Positions 22,633-34,040 of a stretch of 64,000 nucleotides of DNA are shown one piece after another. The translations under genes were made by a program, and so were the position numbers. The first letter of the stretch is position 1, and every line of letters starts with the position of its first letter. The notes beneath the pieces are model-generated. The model worked only from the letters and a program-made list of their open reading frames with translations, ran no database searches and was not told where the DNA came from. Source of the stretch: Acorus gramineus (lineage: Eukaryota; Streptophyta; Magnoliopsida; Acorales; Acoraceae); NCBI GenBank assembly GCA_030737835.1, contig CM060852.1:23565185-23629184 (forward strand), given 5' to 3'.

Positions 22633-24117
22633 TCAATTTCAAATTGCATTTGTGATTCGGGCATTTTTTATTTGATTTTCAAATGGAATTTGTGTGATTT
22701 GTGATATGGCATTTATCATTTTCAAACAGGATATGCTGATCAGCTTGTACATTTCAAATCGGGCATGCTCATGTTATTGTTATGTTTAAGTCAGTTTAAA
22801 CAGGGTAAAGCTCTTTTTGTTCTTTAGTTTTTGCATTTCAAACAAGGTATGTTGGTTGTTCTTTTCGTCAGTTCTTGAATTACTATTGGTAAGTGTTTGA
22901 ATAAAAACTGAGTTTGTGTTTGAATGCTGGTTGGGACAGAATGGCTTAAACATCTGGACTAACAGTGGAGGCAAATAGAGGGTGTTAAAGTTCTTGTATC
23001 AATTTAGTTGTACCCAAAGATTTTTTTATTAAAAGAATTCAATCGGAGCTATTTAAATCACAAAACAAGTCTCCTCTGCATCAATTCATGGCCAGAAAGC
23101 TTATTTCAACGATGACAGGGCAGTAATAGACTTTGTTGAAAAATTTTAGGCAGTTGAGAAGATAAGGTTATTTTGGTAATTAGAAGGACTAAAACTGATT
23201 TAAACTACTTTTCAGGGACTTGAAATGAATGAAATTTTGTACGTCACCGTTATCATAACGGAATATTCTAGGTTTATGCTATCTGAACCAACAGAGATTT
23301 AACTCATGGACGAAAACCCTTAACTGTGACAAAATGTAGGGTCTTGTGACGATTTTTGGAGTTTACAGGGACCTAAATCGATTTTCTCAAATTTTCAGGG
23401 AGTTAAATCAATTTTTCCCTTTTTTCAGTCCTGTTTTTATGTATATTGAAAAAACTGAGATAAAAAACTGTAGACAGATTTATGTAAAAAAATGTTCAAA
23501 ATCAAAGTTTTCTAAGAGCTGTGGAGAAACAGTTTTTTACAAAATCAGTTTTAAACTCAATTTTTGCCTAAAATTAGTTTTACAATCGTGCACCTAAACA
23601 CAACCTAAGCCCGTTTGGAAACTGGTTGGATGTTATTTTTTTTCCAAAATCTGGGTTTAAAATTAAGTTTGCAAAAAAATATTTTTTATCGATTCTGAAA
23701 AAACTAACTTTTGGTAGAATAAAAGTTTATAGCTTTTAATTAAGTTGCGGGTTGTTGTTGCATGTGTGGTTTTCAATGTTTTTTTTTGTTTTTTGAATAT
23801 ATAAGTATAGTCTAAAAAAAATATCACATTTTGTAAAAAATATCCCTAGTGAATTACTATTTCAATAATATCCCTCATAAGATTTTTATTTGTGAATGAA
23901 TTATCTTTTTGAGTGATATTTTATGGTATCCCTAAAAATAAACCTTTTTAAGGGTATTTGTGATAATAAAATTTTAATGAGACTATTATGACAATATAAA
24001 GTTTTTGAGAGGCATCTATGAAAACTACCCTTGGGGTATTAAACGTGTGTTTATTTGGGTTGATCTCCACCGTCAAAGGCACGTGCCACTGGAGAACTGG
24101 TTTCGGTGGAGCGGTTC
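22633..24117. other. Unique flank after the array; partial match to kinase upstream region
   Basis: No gene is seen. Positions 23745-23785 (GTTGTTGTTGCATGTGTGG) and 24030-24070 (ATTAAACGTGTGTTTATTTG, GGGTTGATCT) match, in the same order, sequence at 12310-12380 and 13292-13312 upstream of the kinase gene. The 22633-22800 part has T-rich intron-like composition. Confidence 0.5.
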
Positions 24118-24871
24118 GGATTAGTTGAGGACAACAGAGTAGCTTCAGATAATAAAGGTTTTGGCTTTAAAGGTGGGTGATTTGTTTATAAAGATTTTGT
24201 TTTCTAATATTCATTTGGTTTTTATGGATTTATGTTGATCACCTAACTTAAATGTTGTGTTTTTTGGTGAAGAAAAGCATAGTTTCTTTGAGACTTTGGT
24301 CGAGATTGATTCGACTGAAAATTTGGTAAATTGTGGGGTTTCGGTTTAGCTGAATGGATGTTTCGAATATAATCGCATCGTGGATTTTGATTTTTGGAGG
24401 AGCTTGGTGTTTTTTATAACTATATATAATGAGCTTTGGTGTTTGATGTATTGTTTATGAGATCCCAAATTGATTTTTCTATAAGTGTTTTGGTTAAAAG
24501 TACTTATGCCTAGTGCGAACTATGCCTTGGGTATCTGATGTATTGTTTATGTAGATATTTGGAATATATGGCACTGTGGATTTTGGAGGAGGTTGGGATG
24601 TTTTTTAAATCAAATGTAATGAGCTTTGGATGCTTGATGTATTGTTTAAGAGATCCAGATTTTTATTTTTTTATTTTGTTGTGTTTTAGTTTAAAGGGGT
24701 ACTGTTTACTGGCTTGCTTTGATTATAAAGCGTGCATTACTTTAGTGAACGATTTTCTTTTATATCATGCTATGATTTTCTCTTATAGAAATTGGAGAGT
24801 TTTCATCTAATTGAGTATATATATATTAAAATTAAAACACGAAAAATCAGCAAAATGTGTGTAATTACTTA
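24118..24871 (+). repeat. Duplicated upstream segment of dihydroorotase, two partial copies
   Basis: Two tandem partial copies (about 24118-24535 and 24536-24871) share GATAAAGGTTTTGGCTTTA, TATGGCA..GTGGATTTTGGAG, AATGAGCTTTGG and TTTTCATCTAATTGAG. A third copy lies at 28010-28615 just before the gene. No open frame of note. This looks like repeated intron or leader sequence. Confidence 0.7.
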
Positions 24872-25207
24872 GAGTCCGTTTGGAAACATAGATTGAAAAG
24901 TAGTTTTTAGAATAAAGCTGCTTTTTAAGATGATTTTAGACTTTGATTTTTTTAGGATGCTTTTTTTTAATTCAGGAATCAATATTTGAAAGGAGTTTAA
25001 TGTTTGGCAGAAAAAGTTGCTTTTCAATTCAAAAAATCGATTCCGATCAAAAAGTGTTGTTTTTGAGTTTTTTAAAACACAGATTTCGAGAAAAAAATTA
25101 AAAGGAATCCAGCTTCCGATTATGTAAAAAACTACCCTGTTTGACTGCACGATTTTAACTTTTCAAAAAGCAAAAGCACGCCTCCAAACGCGCAACCAAA
25201 CAGGGCC
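24872..25207. mobile_element. Harbinger/Tourist-like MITE
   Basis: The ends are GAGTCCGTTTGGAAAC and the complement of CAACCAAACAGGGCC, flanked by TTA at 24869-24871 and 25208-25210. It is 336 bp without coding capacity. TSD sequence and terminus fit the Tourist type. Confidence 0.7.
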
Positions 25208-25439
25208 TTAGTCTAATTCAGACCATAGTCATAAATACGCCGAATCATACATACGCGATTATTCGACAACATTCGGCGAATGGAGTCTCGGCCAAACAAA
25301 TCGGTAAAGCTATGGGTGAGTCGGTACATACGGCGATTATTCGGTGCATTCGGCGATTATGCGATGTATTCGAAACAAATCGTGATTGTTCGGATAATTT
25401 GGGATATTTTGAGAAATGCAAAGTATGCTAAAAAAAAAA

Positions 25440-26150
25440 GGGGGCTTATACTTCCACCCCATCACTTCCTCAACCCACCCCTTAAAAATTAAAAATTTTA
25501 TTTTTTTTAAAATAGAGAGCAACCCACCCCAGCCCTTTCTCCCCCAAATCAGCTCTTCCTATCCTAAATAGCCACATCCGACCAGTCTTCCTCGGCGGTG
25601 AAGCCGCCTCCGCCGCGGGACGAGGTGGCTGTGGGTGCTTCAACATTAACATGAACCCACATCAACCCTAACCCACTCTTTCTCCTCCGTCGCAAGCACC
25701 ACCACCACCTCCACAACCCAACCACCACCGTCACCAGAAGTTCCTTGGCACGGACGTGTGCGCCCTCTTCATCCCCACCTCCTCAGCCTCCGGCCTCCCT
25801 CGAAACGCCCTCTCTGCTTCCACCGATCCCAACCCCCTATGCCTCACCTCCTCCTCCAACGGCCACGCCTTGCACGTCACCCTCCACCGCATCGACATCG
25901 GCGTCCTCCTCGACTTTGAGCCCGACCTCATTACACACGGTGGCAACATACTAGAGGATCACGTGCCGGGGATTAAACCGCCGCCACCACCACCTCTTCA
26001 AGAGCTTCCGGTAGAAGATCGACTCTTAAGTGGGACTCGTGGAGAAGAGGGGCTTGGTCGGGGTGGGTTCCTTTTATCAAAAAAAAAAAAAAAATTTTTA
26101 ATTTTTTAAAGGTGGGTTGAGGAACTGTAGGGGTGGAAATAACAGCCCCC
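25440..26150. mobile_element. Pack-MULE-like element 1 with captured gene fragment
   Basis: Inverted terminal repeats of about 90 bp: GGGGGCTTATACTTCCACCC...CAACCCACCCC on the left, answered by GGGGTGGGTT...GGAAATAACAGCCCCC on the right. The flanks are A-rich (TAAAAAAAG on the right), in keeping with a 9-bp AT-rich MULE target. The interior is GC-rich coding-like sequence very unlike the AT-rich ends, the hallmark of Pack-MULE gene capture. Confidence 0.7.
25738..25923 (+). pseudogene. Phytochrome PAS-domain-like fragment captured by the element
   Basis: A 62-codon open stretch starts KFLGTDVCALFIPTSSA and ends HVTLHRIDIGVLLDFEP. Plant phytochromes carry GTDVRTLF..SS near the start of their N-terminal PAS region and FYAILHRIDVGVVIDLEP at its end, with the same spacing. 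The stretch after the match, rich in proline, is not phytochrome-like. The match is from memory of the family and is short, so moderate confidence only. If right, it is a captured gene piece, not a working photoreceptor. Confidence 0.5.
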
Positions 26151-26158
26151 TAAAAAAA

Positions 26159-26938
26159 GGGGGCTTATATTTCCACCCGTCAACTATTCAACCCACCCGT
26201 AAAAAAAAATTAAAATTTATTTGTTTTTTATACTGAGGTATCAACTCCGCGAAACCCTTCTCTTCCAAATCTTACTCTCTCTCTTTCTCTCTCTAAAAAG
26301 AGCATCCATGGTGTCGTCGAGGATGATGAGGCGCCTCCGACTCCGACTACACGTTGTCGATGTTCACAGCCGTTTGATCCGGATCTCCCGTCGACGGCCA
26401 CCCGGTCTCGAAGACGACGTCCATCTGTGCATCGATCAAACATGTTCGTGTAGCGTAATCTATGGTTTTGGGGGCGAATCCAAAGTAGGGATAGTGGTTG
26501 ATGAGGAAGGGCGTCTTCGTCTTCCGGTGGTATTTGAAGATTGGACCGATGATCGCCCGGCCGTAGTCGTGGCGGAATCGACCGTAGGAGGGGGGTTCAG
26601 AGACGGAGAGGATGCCGAGGGAGTGGGGGTGGAGACCTGGATGCGGAGACCGGCGGCGGAGATCGTGGCGGAGAGGGAGTGCATCGAGCGGAGGAGGAGG
26701 AAGATCAGGATCAGATCGCCGGTGGCGAGGATTTCGTTGCCGATGTAGGCGAGCGCGGCCTCCTCCGCCGTGGCCCTATTGTCGCCGTGTGCTTCTTCGA
26801 TAGAGAGAACAGATGGAGTGAGACAGCAAGTGAGAAGAAAGGGGGTCAAGGGGTGGGTTCCTCTCTGTTAAAAAATGAAATTTTTAATTTTTTTTAGGGG
26901 TGGATTGAATAACTAATGGGGTTGAAATAAAAGCCTCC
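26159..26938. mobile_element. Pack-MULE-like element 2
   Basis: The terminal repeats are related to those of element 1: GGGGGCTTATATTTCCACCC on the left and the complement of GTTGAAATAAAAGCCTCC on the right. It sits 8 bp from element 1. The interior (26290-26850) is GC-rich with open frames on both strands (175 codons + at 26221, 129 codons - at 26460), but no protein family is recognised, so the donor gene is unknown. Confidence 0.65.
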
Positions 26939-26944
26939 ATACAA

Positions 26945-27245
26945 AAAAACCCCCCGACTGGGTCTCTTGCCCTAACCCCTAAAAAACTAAAAAGGCCCCT
27001 CCATCTCTGGCTGAATAGCTCTCCCTCCATCACCGGCTGTTCGATTGAGTGGTTGAAGAAGGTGACGACTGAAGATCCTCCATCTCTGGCAGTTCCTGGC
27101 TGGCTCTCTCTCTCTCACTCTCTCAGGCTCTCACAATCTCTCCCTCCCTCTCCGGCGGACCGGCAGTCCGACTCTCCCTCTCCGACAGACCAACAACACT
27201 CCGGCTCTCCCTCAGTCTTCGAAGATGACGACGGTGATTACCTTT
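26945..27245 (+). other. CT-rich leader- or exon-like segment
   Basis: Pyrimidine-rich DNA with CTCTCTCTC runs. It contains an open frame from 27053 and a short ATGACGACG at 27224 directly before a possible splice donor (G/GTGATT). It could be a 5' exon captured by the hAT-like element or a leader exon of dihydroorotase: spliced to 28938 the frame would stay open. The segment lies inside the element, so capture is equally likely. Confidence 0.3.
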
Positions 27246-28009
27246 CTATTTAATCTTTTCTTCTTTTGAAATCATTGTTGGATTTCTTCTTTTCAATTTG
27301 TTAATGATGTCCTGTTTCTTTTTGATGATGTTATGTTTCTTCTGTGGTTGATTGATGTTGGAAATGGAAATGGAAATGGCATATTGATTGATGTTCTGTG
27401 ATTGATGTTCTCTTAATGGAAATTGATTGTCTTTATATAAAACTCTGTTGATGGAATATGTTTATTGAATGGTAGTGGAAATAGACTTCATTGTCTGTCT
27501 CGTTTTTTTTTTTTAAACAAAATAGAGAACAAACTTGATAATCTTGATTCTTGAGTACAGTTGTTGTTCTGTTTATTAGAAACTTGATAATATTTTATAA
27601 TTGTCATATGGATGCATTTTTTTGTTAGAGTTGGATATGATGAATTGATCATAGTTTTCACAACTTTTTTTCACCTTATCTTTTTTGATGTATTTCTGTG
27701 TCTATATGATCATCTTTCAACTTTAATTATGTTTTTTTTTGCTTTAATGTGTAATAGTCAACTTAAGTTTGGTTGTTTTTGTTTATGAACCTTTCTAACT
27801 TGTTGTATACTTATATTTAGTAGATGTTTTGCTTTGATTGTACATGATATGTCTGTATATCATGTTTTGTAGATACAATATGAACTATTTTAGATCTCTG
27901 AATTTTTCCGAATTTTTTTTCGAATCCTTCCCTGAATAATCCGAACCGAACCGAACTCAACCTCTACCGAATTATTGCCGAATCCCGAATTTGTGACTAT
28001 GGTTCAGAC

Positions 28010-28937
28010 AATGTTGATGAAAGAAAGTGATGAAATGAAAATTTTGAGATGAATAGGAGTATAAAATTCATGTTATGGAGTATTGGAGTAACTACGGATG
28101 ATAAAGGTTTTGGCTTTACCTTGCAAGGTGGTTGATATGTTTCTATTTATCTTTTTTTAAAATCATCTCCGTTTGGTTTTTATGTATTTCTGTTGATTAC
28201 CCACTTAAAATGTTATGGTTGTGCTGTAGAGAACCATATGACTGGTCTGGAATGATTCGTTTTAAAATGTAGTTGATCATGCGGTATGTAGATGTTTCGA
28301 ATATATGGCATCGCGGATTTTGGAGTTTTGGGTTTTGTCAAAACCATATATAATGAGCTTTGAATGTTTGATATTTTGTTTATGAGATTCCATTTTTTTT
28401 TTTTTAGATGTCTTTTGGTTAAAAAAGGTACTATTTTAGTGCCTTGTGCGGACTATGAAACACGCATTGCGTTGGCGAACCTTTTTTTTTTTAATTATCA
28501 TATTCCGCTATGATTTTCTTGTACAGCAATATGGTATGTTTTCATCTAATTGAGAATCAAGCAAAAGTTTAAAAATTAAAACTAGAAAAATAAGCTAGAT
28601 ATATTTGATTAGTCGGTCAAGTGCAGATTCTGTTGATAAAAGAGTAGTGAATGGAACAAAAATTTTGAGAAGACCAGGAGTATAAAGTTCATGTTAAGGA
28701 GTGCTTTTGTCGCTTAAGTAGATTGGATGGGCTTTCTGTTCCATTCGTCATAAGCCTTTAATCTGATGCTTTATGTACATTTTGAATACTTTGCATGGTT
28801 TAGGGACACAGTGTTTGTATCTTGTCGTGTTCATTCTCCATTGATTTTATATAGTCTGCCTTGCAAGTGGCATTTGAACTAGGGTTAATTTTTTTGTACT
28901 TGACAGTTAGTTTGAGCATATTCATGTTGCATTTTAG
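28010..28937 (+). repeat. Duplicated upstream segment, copies 3 and 4
   Basis: The first copy (28010-28615) matches 24118-24871. A partial next copy starts near 28620 (GTTGATAAAAGAG, AAAATTTTGAGA, AGGAGTATAAAGTTCATGTT). It leads directly into the dihydroorotase exon through a pyrimidine-rich acceptor at 28936-28937, so it is probably intron sequence. Confidence 0.6.
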
Positions 28938-29000
28938 GTAGTTAAACCTATTTATGTGAACTTTGGAAAGAAGCATTCATCACAAAGTAGAAAAGTGAAA

Positions 29001-32000
29001 ATGGAACTTTCAATTACGCGACCAGATGATTGGCACCTTCATCTCCGTGATGGCGACCTTCTTGAAGCAGTTGTTCATCATTCGTAAGGGCTCTCAATAT
29101 TCTTAATTTATTTGAGCAATGCATTTTGTATTCTTTGTGATTAAGTATTCATGTTCGTTGGTAACACTATGCATTTGACCAGAATAATCTACTTACAGGG
29201 CCAGAAATTTCGGAAGAGCAATCGTAATGCCAAATTTGAAACCTCCCATCACCACTACAGCTGCTGCAGTTGCATATCAAGCATCCATCTTAAAAGCACT
29301 ACCAGCTAATAGTTATTTCACACCCCTTATGACTCTTTATTTGACAGACAACACAAGTCCTGAAGAGATTAAGCTTGCCAGTGAGTTCAAACTTCCGTCT
29401 AACATGGTTTTTCTTCTCTCTCTCTCTCTCGTTTTGTGAGGGAGGAATGTATTCCAGTTTTTTTTTAAACTGGAAACCACGAGATTAAAAGAGTAAGTAA
29501 GAAAGAAAAAAAGAAACAAGAGACTTGGACATCATAAAATGTCCCACTTCTTTCAACTACAATAACCTCCTCAGGAATTACAATGATATCATCTTTTAGA
29601 ATATGAGTTCCCCGTGATTTCAAGGATGGTAGCCCAGGTGTTTTCCACATATTACACCTTATGGTACCCCAGGTGGTTTATCAATGACTGTATGAGGATC
29701 TAGAAATACCTAAAGTTAACATTAGACTCTATATTCCATATAGATTTCTTTCTTTTCTATGATCCTATTTGTGATGTACCGACTATATTTGAACTGATTT
29801 GTGACATAGTTTGCCCTCCTGAATCCATTCAATATATTCTTGACATAGCCAATGAGATTGAGATTAATTATTTTAGACTAGTTATGGTTATACTTTCAAT
29901 TTGCTAAATTTTACAATTTTTTACTCTAATGCTAGATCTCTTTCATAAACTCACCTCAAAACACTTTCATTCAATATCTTGAATGGATGCTGTATGATTC
30001 CCTCTACTATGAATTTGTCTAACTCTTTTTGAGCATTCTTTTTATTTTGTTTGTTTCCTTCTTTTCCTCATTTTGTGCATATGATGTTGCCCAGAACAGA
30101 AAAATTCAAGTATTTTTTTCCATACGTTTGTTGTTTCCATTTTTCAGAATCAATAAACTGTCATTTTCTGCTTTTCTCCGTTCCACTTTAATTGTACTAT
30201 TCACTTCTGTGCTTCAATCTAACTCAGATGTCCAAACATGAAGTCTGAACTTTATTGTGCTCGAAGTGTCTATGCTTCTTTATATCCCTGAGCGTTAATA
30301 GTCTCTCATTTTTTTAAAGAAAAATAGGTTGTCATTATTAATAATAAAATAATAATCTTATCTGATGAAGTTTTCACTCAACACCCCCTCTTATATCTGC
30401 CTTGAAGAATTATCATGGTTTTCTACATGAATAATCTGAATGAAAATTTTATTTTAAGAAGTTGATTTATATGGAAATAATGATATTTATATATGTTTCA
30501 AACAGCGCATTTCATTGTTAGCATTATTTGATTATATAGCTTTTGGATCACGCTGATTCGATCTTTTAGGAAAGAGTGGAGTGGTTTTTGCCATAAAGCT
30601 GTATCCTGCTGGGGCTACTACAAACTCCCAAGATGGTGTTACAGATATATTTGGAAAATGTTTACCTGTTCTTGAGCAGATGGCGGAACAGAATATGCCG
30701 TTGCTGGTAACATAAATTACTTGGTTCTGATAATATGAACCCTGAAATATGTGATCTGCGTTAGTAGTTTTGGATAAGCATGCAGTTTTTATTTTGCTTG
30801 GTGGCATGCAGTTTAGTAACAAGCATCTTTTGGGTGTGTAATTGTTTAGTAACGAGCATATTTTAGATGTGTAATTGTTTAGTGTTAGCTTTCAAGTACA
30901 AACTCTATGAATCATGAATAATTGTTAATTTTTTCTGTTGATTCATTATTTTATTGTTCCCGTGTGACATCTTTGTGATCTATAAATGTCAACATCTTAA
31001 AGGTTCAAGAAAGTACTTTCTACGCGTAAGGGACTAGAAATTTTAAAGGAAGATAATTGTGCCTGCATGTTCACATTAGGGAGGCTGCATTTTGACAAGT
31101 CTGATAGATGCACCAGAGCACACGTATCATGGGTATCAGTTTGAAATCCAACACCCCCCCCCCCCAACCATTTCGCTCCCCGGCACAACTTTTTAAAAAC
31201 AGAATTGCATTTTGTCCCCTCCATGACAAAATTTCACTAGAATATGCCAATGCTGGTAACAGAAATGACCGTTTTGACAATATGAACCCTTAAATAAGTG
31301 ATCCGAGTTATTGGTTTTGGATAAGCATGCATTTCAAGCATAGTTTACATATGTATTTAGCTTTGAAGTACAAACTGTATGATTCAGGAAAAATTGTTTG
31401 TTGTTGGATGTTCATTGGTTATCTTTTTCCTTTGTGATATCTGTGTGATGTAATAATGGAAACTATTTGAAGGTTCAAGAAAGTATATTTGAATCCTGAT
31501 TTGGATTTAAAGGACCACGACATTTAAATGAAAATATGGCAGCATGCAAGTTCACATTGGGGAGGCTGCATTTGACAGGTTTGACAGATGCTCATGTATC
31601 ATGGGGTTCACCTCCAAATCCCCCCTCCCTTTCCATAAATCATGTATCAAATTCCTGGCTCTGCCCGTCTGACATTAATACAAAACTAAGCATGATCTTA
31701 TGAGGATGACACAAGAAAATCTCTAAAACATGTTCCTGTGAACTAAAAAAATACTAGCTTCATAAGCAGTTCTTGGACAAATTGTACACATCACAGATCC
31801 ATATTATTTATTTGGATTGCATGTGTACTGGTTATAAAAGTTGTTGCAATGATTCAACTAAGGAAAACATAAAAACTAACCCATAGGCTCTTCATGGAAA
31901 TGGGTATATTTCAGTATTAAAGCTTGGTATGTGGAGTAATGATCTGTCTCTTGACATCATTGTCCTATATGGCTATACATAATCCTCATATATGATAGCA

Positions 32001-33865
32001 ATCGTCACATGAAATGTTATAGAATTTTGGTGAAAGATTAATTATGTTCTGGAGTTCACATAGACAAGTCAAATAGACTTTTGATACACATGTTGAAGGA
32101 TCTTTTTAGCTCTCATATGAATGTGCTGGCCAATATACTCTCTAATATTAACATTTTCTCGGACTTTAGATTTTGTGGTGCAATGTATAGAGGCACATAA
32201 TTTCGTCTTATGTTTCAAGATAATTTACCGTATTTAGATTGCTTTTCTTCCTTGGCATATTTTAATAGGTCCATGGAGAAGTAACAGATACAACAGTTGA
32301 CATATTTGATCGAGAGAAGTCTTCATTGATACCATTTTAAGACCATTGGTCCAGAAGCTTCCTCAACTAAAGGTTGTAATGGAGCATATTACAACTTTAG
32401 ATGCTGTGGAATTTGTTCAATCATGTCAGGAAGGTATTTTATAATTTTTTTAGATTTCTCATTGTTGAAAAGGAAATCTTTTTTTTTGATGTTTTGTCAT
32501 TTTAATTTATGACATGATGCATCTGTAGGTTCTGTTGCTGCAACTGTGACACCTCAACATCTTCTTCTTAACAGAAACTCTTTGTTTCAAGGTGGATTAC
32601 AGCCACATAACTATTGCCTTCCAGTGCTGAAGAGAGAGATACATAGTATGCTTGTCAAAACCTTTTCATCTTTAAATAATTTGTTTTCTTTCAATGCTTC
32701 TCTGTCCTTGATTAGTGCAAAACTCACATTGTCCATTGACTCAAAATTCATATCGACTTATTTGTAACATGAGTTAGCTTAGCTTGAATAGTCATGATGT
32801 CAAACCTGTTATTTAGTGTGAAAAGAATTTGAACTATAATTGTTGAACTTCACTGCAGACTCCAAAGTAAACTGAGTCAAGCATGCTAAGAATTTAAAGT
32901 GATAAATTCGTCAGATGGACTTTAACCATGTCAACAAGGGAGCATGTATATATTGGATGTATTGCCTGTATTCATTCACATTATCGAGTGTATATATTGG
33001 ACTCTGATATAGTGTAGAATACTAAATTAATGTACATGTAAAATATTCAGTCAATCAAGTTATATGCTTGGTTCAGAGCACATGGAAATTTTTGTTTTGC
33101 GTTGTTGGGCACCTGGTACATTGGGTGGTGTGTGCATATGCTGAGGTGGGATGATTCTTTGTTAAAATGTTGTAAATTTTTTCAAGCATTAATGAAATGG
33201 AACGAACTGGTGTCCTCTACTTTATGATATCAGTAAAAGACACTGAGTATGTCTCTAGTTTTGACCTTTAAGTTGGTGTAGGTTACCTTATTTATGTTGG
33301 ATTTTTTTTTCTTTATAGGACAGGCTATTGTTGCAGCTGTAACAAGTGGCAGCAAGAAATTTTTTCTTGGAACAGATAGTGCTCCCCACGAGAGACGACG
33401 AAAAGAATGTTCTTGTGGATGTGCAGGCATTTACAGCTCTCCTGTTGCATTATCACTTTATGCCAAAGTATTTGAGGAGGTACTTTCTCTTTCACGAACT
33501 CAAATTATCAAACTCTCCATAAGCAAGTGATTTTCTGTAGTTAGGCTATTTTTTTTATATTATAGTTATGACCTGCTATATGGTGTATCTATGAATATCT
33601 GAATTTTCCATGAAAAAATGTTATTTATTAAAAATTCATATGCTAACACTATGTGCATTAATTGTAGGCTGGCGCTCTCGATAAATTAGAAGCGTTCACC
33701 AGCTTCAATGGTCCAGACTTCTACGGGTTGCCAAGGAACACATCGAAGATCATTATGAAAAAGAGCAAGTGGAGAGTGCCAGATTCGTATGCCTTTGCAT
33801 CTGGAGAAATCATTCCCATTTTTGCGGGCCAAGTTCTAGACTGGCTCCCATCAAATGGAGATTGA
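29001..33865 (+). CDS. PYR4: Dihydroorotase, pyrimidine synthesis (seven coding exons; apparent 1-nt deletion)
   Basis: Enzyme that interconverts N-carbamoyl-aspartate and dihydroorotate, third step of UMP synthesis; in plants it is organellar. Coding exons: 29001-29083, 29199-29380, 30570-30706, 32269-32433, 32529-32645, 33319-33479, 33668-33865, all with GT/AG introns and compatible phases. The product is about 347 residues, the length of the PyrC-type enzymes. Metal ligands are visible: HLHLRD (His12, His14), carbamylated Lys98 in IKLYPAG, His136 in VHGEVTD, His near 174 in MEHITT and Asp near 248 in GTDSAPH. The first exon is open upstream of the ATG to 28938 (VVKPIYVNFGKKHSSQ), so a targeting peptide from an earlier exon is possible but not located. 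In exon 4, between 32319 and 32320, one base is missing relative to the conserved DREK-hydrophobic-FI frame; a TAA then follows at 32338-32340. Everything after it resumes the expected frame. It is either a recent null allele or a sequence error. Confidence 0.93.
30690..31650 (+). repeat. Tandem duplication inside dihydroorotase intron 3, includes exon end
   Basis: 30690-31165 and 31238-31640 are diverged direct copies: AGAATATGCC..TGCTGGTAAC, AATATGAACCCT, TTTTGGATAAGCATGCA, TTCAAGAAAGTA and TTCACATT.GGGAGGCTGCAT occur in the same order. The second copy carries the last ~16 bases of exon 3 with its splice donor, making a decoy donor at about 31256. A run of nine C at 31153-31163 is in the first copy. 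Confidence 0.8.
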
Positions 33866-34040
33866 TCTCACTTTATGATCCAACTTTCTTTTGTTGTCTT
33901 TTCTCCTATTCTCCATTAGTAGTTCACTGATAATCTCCCTGTCTGTTCACTTGGAACTGATTCAAATCAGTGTGCCAGCATAAAACAATCTGTCAATCAA
34001 TAGAATGGGTTGTGGAAACTATAGATGTTTCGTTTCAAAT
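33866..34040. other. Short convergent spacer
   Basis: 3' flank of dihydroorotase before the inverted duplication starts. The two genes are convergent, with stop codons about 570 bp apart. Confidence 0.5.

Larger units (their letters stand above)
25224..28001. mobile_element. hAT-like element, 2.8 kb, carrying nested elements
   Basis: The ends are CATAGTCATAAATACG and the complement of CGAATTTGTGACTATG. The flanks are ATTCAGAC (25216-25223) and GTTCAGAC (28002-28009), an 8-bp target duplication with one mismatch. The outside sequence continues across it when compared with the tandem copy at 28550-28640, which supports insertion. Subterminal parts are rich in ATTCGG/CCGAAT. No transposase is recognised. 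It contains the two Pack-MULE-like elements and a CT-rich gene-like segment. Confidence 0.65.

Noticed and set aside
26221-26849. Open frames of 175 (+) and 129 (-) codons as real genes
   Set aside because: They lie between the terminal repeats of a Pack-MULE-like element, are Arg- or Ser/Pro-rich and were not recognised. Kept only as captured DNA of unknown origin.
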